Shown here one piece after another: positions 7,524 to 11,291 of a stretch of 11,291 nucleotides of DNA. The stretch is taken from NCBI GenBank assembly GCA_003142915.1, contig PLNZ01000200.1, forward strand, positions 385 through 11,675. Direction: 5' to 3'. The notes under the pieces were generated by a model, which made no database searches, was not told the DNA's origin, and saw only the letters and a program-made list of their open reading frames with translations. Position 1 is the stretch's first letter. Each line of letters starts with the position of its first letter. Origin of the DNA: Ignavibacteriales bacterium (GTDB lineage: Bacteria > Bacteroidota > Ignavibacteria > Ignavibacteriales > Ignavibacteriaceae). A program made the translations under genes and the position numbers.

Positions 7524-7991
7524 TTAATTTTCGGTTTTGCCCGCTGTGTTACCCAGTCCTAATAGTTTACACACCCTTTGGAATTCAATTTGTTCATCTT
7601 CATTCAATATGTAAATCTCATTAATGAGCGCTGATAATATTTCCGGAAATAATTTTTCAATTAAATTATTTCCTCGCTTTGTAAGATGAATAGTAAAAAA
7701 CCTGCGGTCATTTTTGCTTCGTTCTCTTTTTACCAATTTTCTTTTTTCCAGGTTGTCAACAATCATAGTAATATTGCCGCCGCTTTTAAGAAGCTTTTTG
7801 CCCAGTTCACTCTGTGATAATGGTCCAAGGTGAAATAATGTATCAAGCATGTTGAACTGGCTTTCGGTTAACCCTTTCCCGGTGATCAATTTATTAATCC
7901 GGCTTCTGATAGAATCGGAGGCCCTCAGTAATTTTATATAAACATTTAATGAGTTTATTTCCTTTGTCGTCCCTTTGTAATGCGTTCCCAT
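7524..7991 (-). CDS. MarR-family transcriptional regulator
   Basis: This is a 155-residue winged-helix dimeric repressor or regulator. The N-terminal helix carries INSLNVYIKLLRASDSI, the helix-turn-helix covers ~57-82 (GPLSQSELGKKL, then GGNITMIVDNLEKR), and the wing has ERSKNDRRFFTIHLT with the Asp-Arg pair (D95, R96) typical of MarR proteins. C-terminal helices complete the dimer interface. I place the start at the ATG at 7991, giving MGTHYKGT, an N-terminus I recall from this subfamily. A TTG two codons upstream (7997) is an alternative; neither has a clear Shine-Dalgarno. It converges on the sirtuin gene (31-base gap) and diverges from rpiB (120 bases). Two palindromes in that gap could be its own operators. 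The ligand is not evident; the only Cys is C141 near the C-terminus, so thiol sensing through the usual N-terminal Cys is unlikely. Confidence 0.9.
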   Translation of the reverse strand: MGTHYKGTTKEINSLNVYIKLLRASDSIRSRINKLITGKGLTESQFNMLDTLFHLGPLSQSELGKKLLKSGGNITMIVDNLEKRKLVKRERSKNDRRFFTIHLTKRGNNLIEKLFPEILSALINEIYILNEDEQIEFQRVCKLLGLGNTAGKTEN

Positions 7992-8007
7992 GTTCAAAAT
8001 ATGTTTT

Positions 8008-8021
8008 ATATTAAATAATAT
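8008..8021. promoter_or_regulatory. Candidate MarR operator 1, perfect palindrome
   Basis: ATATTA-AA-TAATAT is perfectly symmetrical and lies 16 bases upstream of the MarR ATG, where binding would block its transcription. It is entirely A/T, so chance is a serious alternative. Confidence 0.3.
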
Positions 8022-8025
8022 TTTC

Positions 8026-8039
8026 CAATTTGTTAATTG
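8026..8039. promoter_or_regulatory. Candidate MarR operator 2, perfect palindrome
   Basis: CAATT-TGTT-AATTG has 5-base arms and a 4-base spacer, lying between the divergent MarR and rpiB genes. Its size and symmetry suit a dimeric winged-helix regulator. It sits 73 bases before the rpiB start, so it could affect either gene. Confidence 0.3.
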
Positions 8040-8097
8040 AATTATATTAAAGTTAGTCGAAAATTGTTAAATTAGCTATCATTTTTAATCTTATTCT

Positions 8098-8105
8098 GGA
8101 AGGGA
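8098..8105 (+). promoter_or_regulatory. Shine-Dalgarno sequence for the rpiB TTG start
   Basis: The purine-rich GGAAGGGA ends six bases before the TTG at 8112. It supports that start, which puts the first strand of the isomerase fold (KIAIASDHGG) directly at the N-terminus. Confidence 0.65.
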
Positions 8106-8111
8106 TTCATT

Positions 8112-8558
8112 TTGAAAATTGCAATTGCCTCCGATCATGGGGGTTACGAATTAAAGAATTATTTAATTAATTGGCTGCAGGGGAAAAAAATAGAAATTAT
8201 TGATCTTGGCAACCATGTTTATGATAAAAAGGATGATTACCCTGATTTTGTCCGTGTATTAGCCGAAGCAGTAGCTGCGGGAAAGGCTGAAAAAGGGATT
8301 GCGATTTGTGGCAGTGGAGTAGGTGCATCTATAACTGCGAACAAAGTTAAAGGAGCAAGGGCTTCGGTATGCCATGATACATATTCTGCACATCAAGGGG
8401 TTGAACATGATAAAATGAACATTTTATGTATTGGCGCAAGAATAATTGGTGTTGAACTTGCTAAGGAATTAGTATCGGCGTTTATTAGTGCAGAATTTAT
8501 AAACGAAGACAGGTTTAAGCGTCGGATTAATAAAATTATTGAACTTGAAAATGAATAG
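8112..8558 (+). CDS. rpiB: Ribose-5-phosphate isomerase B (RpiB/LacAB family)
   Basis: The enzyme interconverts ribose 5-phosphate and ribulose 5-phosphate in the non-oxidative pentose phosphate pathway. The 148-residue length is typical. It opens with KIAIASDHGG (D8, H9 in the sugar-binding loop), carries the active-site cysteine C66 in GIAICGSGVG, the SITANKVKGARA block (positions 73-84), the DTYSAHQG loop, and H99 in VEHDKMNILCIGARIIG. LacA/LacB galactose-6-phosphate isomerases share the fold and some RpiB enzymes also act on allose 6-phosphate, but a lone copy without lac or als genes favours RpiB. The start is TTG with a reasonable ribosome binding site; no ATG exists near the N-terminus. 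It is divergent from the MarR gene and followed by a long non-coding gap, so it is probably monocistronic. Confidence 0.93.
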   Translation: MKIAIASDHGGYELKNYLINWLQGKKIEIIDLGNHVYDKKDDYPDFVRVLAEAVAAGKAEKGIAICGSGVGASITANKVKGARASVCHDTYSAHQGVEHDKMNILCIGARIIGVELAKELVSAFISAEFINEDRFKRRINKIIELENE

Positions 8559-8602
8559 TACTTCCGGTTATTTAAAATATAGCCTTCTGACAAACTTAAA
8601 AC

Positions 8603-8623
8603 AGCAAATTAATTGCTTTCTTT
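8603..8623 (+). terminator. Weak terminator-like hairpin after rpiB
   Basis: AGCAA (8603-8607) and TTGCT (8613-8617) can pair around an ATTAA loop and are followed by the T-rich TTCTTT. The stem is only five base pairs with two G-C pairs, so it would be a poor terminator alone. Confidence 0.2.
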
Positions 8624-8707
8624 GCATATTATTATTCCGCCGGCGAGAAAAGAAAGCAACATAATAACCGTAAAAAGTATTGTTATTGACCCAGATATAA
8701 TTTGCAT
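8609..8707 (-). CDS. Possible 32-residue single-pass membrane peptide
   Basis: The frame runs from ATG (8707) to TAA. The peptide begins MQIISGSITILFTVIMLLSF, continues LAGGIII and ends with a charged CKESN tail: a single hydrophobic helix with a small-residue GG break and a short polar C-terminus. It lies 36 bases downstream of the 69-codon minus-strand ORF, so the two could form a small unit. Against it, there is no clear Shine-Dalgarno, no recognised family, and hydrophobic short frames arise easily in AT-rich DNA. It also spans the 11-bp inverted repeat, which offers another reason for sequence constraint. Confidence 0.25.
   Translation of the reverse strand: MQIISGSITILFTVIMLLSFLAGGIIICKESN
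8613..8659. repeat. Perfect 11-bp inverted repeat downstream of rpiB
   Basis: TTGCTTTCTTT (8613-8623) is the exact reverse complement of AAAGAAAGCAA (8649-8659), with a 25-base loop containing the GC-rich palindrome GCCGGC (8639-8644). It lies 54 bases after the rpiB stop. A transcript could form an 11-bp hairpin, but no T-run follows the right arm, so it is not a standard intrinsic terminator. The left arm also pairs with AGCAA at 8603-8607 in a short alternative hairpin. Confidence 0.5.
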
Positions 8708-8743
8708 GTTAAGTCCATTATTTAAATAAATTTTATTTCCGCT

Positions 8744-8953
8744 TTAACCAACCAACTCTTTGATATAGAAATTTTGTGCCAATGATAAATTTGACTTTTT
8801 ATACAAATTTGCAGAATAAAATTTTCTCTGAATAAGACACGAAAAGCTTTTTGTATCAATATAATACGTAGGATTATTTAAATTATTCCACATCATCTTT
8901 CCTTGTGAAAAAAGTTCCGGCAAAATTTTATTATTTTTATATCTTCGAAGCAT
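8744..8953 (-). CDS. Hypothetical 69-residue protein (doubtful)
   Basis: This ATG-to-TAA frame encodes a basic peptide rich in Lys, Asn, Tyr and Ser (starting MLRRYKNNKILPELFSQGKM, ending AQNFYIKELVG) with no signal peptide, membrane segment or motif that I recognise. The codons use all third-position bases and do not look obviously random, and it is by far the longest frame in the gap. No ribosome binding site is visible before it. It could be a small lineage-specific gene, the remnant of a decayed gene, or a chance frame in AT-rich DNA; the sequence alone does not decide. Confidence 0.3.
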   Translation of the reverse strand: MLRRYKNNKILPELFSQGKMMWNNLNNPTYYIDTKSFSCLIQRKFYSANLYKKSNLSLAQNFYIKELVG

Positions 8954-9142
8954 TTTTTAAAATGTTGGATAAAAGAAATGTAATTAACATTAATACCATT
9001 GTTTGCCATTAATCAGACATTCATTTTTGATCCGTTAACTCAGAAGCCTTGTCCAAATTTGAGGCAGGTTTTGCATAAGTCTGCGTATCATTAATTTGTC
9101 GGTTAGGTTTGTACTAATTAGAAAATATATAATGCCGGAATG

Positions 9143-9171
9143 ATAAAAGTTCTAATAAATTTAACTTTTAT
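9143..9171. repeat. 9-bp inverted repeat upstream of nifJ
   Basis: ATAAAAGTT (9143-9151) is the exact reverse complement of AACTTTTAT (9163-9171), with an 11-base spacer. The same region also folds as TAATAAA/TTTATTA (9153-9159 and 9167-9173). A third copy of the half-site lies at 9231-9239. Bases are mostly A/T, so the significance is modest. Confidence 0.4.
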
Positions 9172-9240
9172 TAACTCAAATTATTCTTTTTTAAAGAATT
9201 TCTCAATATGTGCAATTATGCGTATTTTTTAACTTTTATT
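9160..9240 (+). repeat. 13-bp direct repeat, two copies 68 bases apart
   Basis: TTTAACTTTTATT occurs at 9160-9172 and again at 9228-9240, both in the non-coding DNA before nifJ. The right half-site of the 9-bp inverted repeat lies within it. Repeated sites upstream of a regulated metabolic gene suggest a regulator-binding array, but no known motif is recognised. Confidence 0.4.
9183..9199. repeat. Hairpin-forming inverted repeat, 7-bp arms
   Basis: ATTCTTT-TTT-AAAGAAT is a perfect 7-base stem with a 3-base loop. It has only one G-C pair and no associated gene end, so it is reported as structure only. Confidence 0.3.
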
Positions 9241-9258
9241 GTATTAAATAATCCGTTC

Positions 9259-9282
9259 TCATAAATAAGAATACATTTATGA
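9259..9282. repeat. Hairpin-forming inverted repeat, 8-bp arms
   Basis: TCATAAAT (9259-9266) and ATTTATGA (9275-9282) are perfect complements around an 8-base loop, ~140-165 bases before the nifJ start. Confidence 0.3.
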
Positions 9283-9292
9283 ATATTAATTA

Positions 9293-9317
9293 TTTTTTTA
9301 CCCTTTTGGGAAAAAAA
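9293..9317. repeat. T-run / CCC-TTTT-GGG / A-run stem-loop
   Basis: A T7 run, one A, CCC, a TTTT loop, GGG and an A7 run form a long stem with one A-A mismatch. On neither strand does a T-run follow the stem, so the shape is not that of an intrinsic terminator. It lies 38 bases before a TATAAT that could be the nifJ -10. Confidence 0.35.
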
Positions 9318-9329
9318 GTACTAATTCTA

Positions 9330-9360
9330 AAGACATTAAAAGATAAAAACTTGGTATAAT
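9330..9360 (+). promoter_or_regulatory. Candidate nifJ promoter
   Basis: A perfect TATAAT lies at 9355-9360, with a partial -35 AAGACA at 9330-9335 (19-base spacer). The overlapping AATATTTG (9358-9365) is one base off a Bacteroidetes -7 element. Either reading would give a leader of roughly 50-60 bases before the ATG at 9424. Confidence 0.4.
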
Positions 9361-9423
9361 ATTTGGCACATAGGGAGACATTTTATAAGATTTTACAATA
9401 ACATACAAAAATATGGAAAGAAA

Positions 9424-11291
9424 ATGGATAGGAAAAAAGTAACAATAGATGGTAATGAAGCTGCAGCTTATGTAGCTTACCTTACAAACGAAGTAATAGC
9501 GATATATCCTATAACGCCCTCGTCAAATATGGGTGAATGGTGCGATGCCTGGGCTGCTGTAAACAAGAAAAATATCTGGGATGAAGTTCCCTCGGTAAGT
9601 GAATTGCAAAGTGAAGGCGGCGCTTCCGGAAGTGTTCACGGTGCATTACAAAATGGTGCATTAACTACTACATTTACAGCCTCTCAGGGTTTGCTTTTAA
9701 TGATTCCAAATATGTTTAAAATAGCCGGTGAATTGACATCAACTGTTTTTCATGTTTCGGCGCGATCAATTGCAGCTCAAGCTTTATCAATTTTTGGGGA
9801 TCATAGCGATGTGATGTCAACCCGTGCTACAGGTTTTGCAATGCTTTGCTCTAACTCAGTTCAAGAAGTAATGGATTTCGCACTCATTTCTCAAGCATCA
9901 ACACTTGAGGCAAGGGTGCCTTTCTTACACTTCTTTGATGGTTTTAGAACCTCACATGAAGTGATGAAAATTGAACAATTAAATCTTGACGATGTTAAGG
10001 CAATGATTGATGAAAATCTGGTTATTGCACATCGTAAAAGAGCATTATCTCCGGATCACCCGTTTATTCGCGGTACTGCGCAAAATCCGGATGTTTATTT
10101 TCAGGGCAGAGAAACGGTTAATAAATTTTATATTGATTGTCCTGAAATTGTTCAAAGACAAATGGACAAATTTGCGAAAATAGTAGGTAGACAATATCAT
10201 CTTTTTGATTATTATGGTGAGCCTGATGCAGAAAGAATAATTGTTATGATGGGTTCCGGCGCTGAAGCCGCCGAAGAGACCGTAGATTATTTAACACTGA
10301 AAAAAGAAAAAATCGGTGTCGTAAAAGTTAGATTATACAGACCTTTCTCAATAGATCATTTTATAAATGCCCTGCCTAAAACTACGAAATCAATTGCAAT
10401 TTTAGATAGAACGAAAGAACCGGGCGCTTCCGGAGAACCGTTATATCTGGATATAGTAAATGCAATTTCAGAACGATATGTAAGTGGAACATTACCCTTC
10501 AGCTATCCTAAGATTATAGGCGGACGATATGGTTTATCTTCAAAAGAATTTACACCTGCAATGGTTAAAACAGTTTTTGATGAATTGAAGAAAGACAAAC
10601 CTAAAAATCATTTTACTGTTGGCATAATTGAAGATGTAACCAACTCAAGTCTCGAATTCGATCATTCATTCTCTGTTGAAGCTGAAGAAACATTTAAAGG
10701 GAAATTTTATGGATTGGGTTCTGATGGAACCGTAGGTGCTAATAAAAATTCAATTAAAATTATTGGCGAGGGAACCGATTATTTTTCACAAGGTTATTTT
10801 GTTTACGATTCGAAAAAATCCGGTTCGACAACTACTTCTCATCTTAGATTCGGTCCTAAGAAAATAAAATCCAGTTACTTGATTGATAAAGCAAACTTTA
10901 TTGCTTGTCATCAGCAGGTCTTTCTTGAAAAGATGGATATGCTTAAAGATGGAATTGAAGGAGCGACATTTTTATTAAATACCACTGTTCCTAAAGAAGA
11001 GGTTTGGGATTCTCTTCCTGAAAAAACCCAGAAGGATTTAATTGAGAAAAAGATGAAACTTTTTGTTATTGATGGATATAAAGTTGCTTCTGAAGCCGGT
11101 ATGGGGCAGAGAACAAATACTATCATGCAAACATGCTTCTTCGCAATTTCTAAAATTTTTCCTAAAGAACAGGCAATTGAGTTAATCAAAAAATCAATTA
11201 AAAAGACTTACGGTGCAAAAGGCGATAAGATAGTTCAAATGAACTTTAACGCCGTTGATCAGTCATTAGCTAATCTATTCGAAGTTAAAAT
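9424..11291 (+). CDS. nifJ: Pyruvate:ferredoxin (flavodoxin) oxidoreductase, N-terminal 622 residues; 3' end outside window
   Basis: The single-chain, thiamine-diphosphate and iron-sulfur enzyme converts pyruvate and CoA to acetyl-CoA and CO2, passing electrons to ferredoxin or flavodoxin; it can also run in reverse for carbon fixation. The frame stays open to the right edge; the family is ~1,200 residues, so about half is visible. Domain I has YPITPSS (28-34) with pyruvate-contacting T31, E64 in SELQSEGGASG, and R114 in SARSIAAQALSIFGDHSDV (112-130); T31, E64 and R114 coincide in number with the Desulfovibrio africanus enzyme. Further in are LDRTKEPGASGEP (327-339), GIEDVTNSSLEF and GLGSDGTVGANKNS (430-443), all family blocks of domains II-III. 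The CoA, ferredoxin-like cluster and main TPP domains lie beyond the window. The ATG at 9424 is preceded by GGAAAG; an ATG at 9413 is out of frame. Confidence 0.96.
   Translation, partial: MDRKKVTIDGNEAAAYVAYLTNEVIAIYPITPSSNMGEWCDAWAAVNKKNIWDEVPSVSELQSEGGASGSVHGALQNGALTTTFTASQGLLLMIPNMFKIAGELTSTVFHVSARSIAAQALSIFGDHSDVMSTRATGFAMLCSNSVQEVMDFALISQASTLEARVPFLHFFDGFRTSHEVMKIEQLNLDDVKAMIDENLVIAHRKRALSPDHPFIRGTAQNPDVYFQGRETVNKFYIDCPEIVQRQMDKFAKIVGRQYHLFDYYGEPDAERIIVMMGSGAEAAEETVDYLTLKKEKIGVVKVRLYRPFSIDHFINALPKTTKSIAILDRTKEPGASGEPLYLDIVNAISERYVSGTLPFSYPKIIGGRYGLSSKEFTPAMVKTVFDELKKDKPKNHFTVGIIEDVTNSSLEFDHSFSVEAEETFKGKFYGLGSDGTVGANKNSIKIIGEGTDYFSQGYFVYDSKKSGSTTTSHLRFGPKKIKSSYLIDKANFIACHQQVFLEKMDMLKDGIEGATFLLNTTVPKEEVWDSLPEKTQKDLIEKKMKLFVIDGYKVASEAGMGQRTNTIMQTCFFAISKIFPKEQAIELIKKSIKKTYGAKGDKIVQMNFNAVDQSLANLFEVK

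Larger units (their letters stand above)
8559..9423. other. 865-base rpiB-nifJ intergenic region without a confident gene
   Basis: On the plus strand no ORF here exceeds ~26 codons. On the minus strand there is a 69-codon ORF and a 32-codon hydrophobic ORF, both listed separately with low confidence. I see no tRNA or other recognisable RNA gene and no transposase remnant. The region is clearly more AT-rich than the flanking genes. It holds an 11-bp inverted repeat close to the rpiB end and a series of AT-rich inverted and direct repeats in the ~280 bases before nifJ, and is likely to contain the nifJ promoter and regulatory sites. Confidence 0.7.

Noticed and set aside
8393..8593. 66-codon minus-strand ORF over the end of rpiB
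   Set aside because: It overlaps conserved rpiB codons almost completely and shows no family features.
9013..9117. Minus-strand open stretch ending ...ASNLDKASELTDQK
   Set aside because: It reads like protein but has only 35 codons, an in-frame stop immediately upstream and no ATG; treated as a chance frame or an unrecognisable remnant.
9279..9359. 26-codon plus-strand ORF upstream of nifJ (MNINYFFTLLGKK...), possible leader peptide
   Set aside because: There is no ribosome binding site, it spans the T-run/GGG/A-run stem-loop and the candidate promoter, and it ends within the TATAAT, so it would mostly lie outside the transcript.
9364..9379. TGGCAC at 9364 as a sigma-54 -24 element before nifJ
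   Set aside because: The position where the -12 TTGC should be reads GAGAC, so the second half of the promoter is missing.
10911..11189. 92-codon minus-strand ORF inside nifJ
   Set aside because: It is antisense to a well-supported conserved gene; the hydrophobic look is a normal result of reading the opposite strand.

Overview
The window looks like ordinary, AT-rich chromosomal DNA from a member of the Ignavibacteria (Chlorobi/Bacteroidota side of the FCB group). The main reason is the C-terminal domain of the first protein, a type IX secretion (T9SS) sorting domain of the form NYPNPFNPSTTI ... DILGKEIATLVNE ... SGIYFY ... KKMVLLK, which is typical of that lineage. Weak or absent Shine-Dalgarno sequences, frequent TTG starts and a pyruvate:ferredoxin oxidoreductase fit an anaerobic or facultative member. 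The assignment is an inference from these features, not from a database search.

Layout. 1-1629 (+): the C-terminal part of a secreted subtilisin-like protease or protease-derived protein, open at the left edge. 1879-3366 (+): a soluble PAS / histidine kinase / receiver hybrid. 3488-4816 (+): UDP-glucose 6-dehydrogenase. 4942-7492 (+): three closely spaced genes with gaps of 19 and 18 bases, namely a YhaM-type OB-fold/HD exoribonuclease, an exported TPR-like helical-repeat protein and a class III (SIRT5/CobB-like) sirtuin. 7524-7991 (-): a MarR-family regulator convergent to the sirtuin and divergent from 8112-8558 (+), a RpiB-type ribose-5-phosphate isomerase. 8559-9423: 865 bases without a confident gene, holding two weak minus-strand small ORFs, a perfect 11-bp inverted repeat and a set of AT-rich repeats upstream of the last gene. 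9424-11291 (+): the first 622 codons of nifJ, running off the right edge.

How the genes relate. Most are housekeeping or metabolic: pentose phosphate isomerisation, pyruvate oxidation, UDP-glucuronate supply, RNA decay and protein deacylation. The only convincing multi-gene unit is the exoribonuclease-TPR-sirtuin cluster. The MarR/rpiB divergent region carries two short palindromes that could be operators. I found no CRISPR array, tRNA, rRNA, insertion sequence, phage gene or obvious defence system. The least explained part is the rpiB-nifJ intergenic region. Other points worth a second look are the degenerate receiver of the hybrid kinase and the unusual number of TTG starts.
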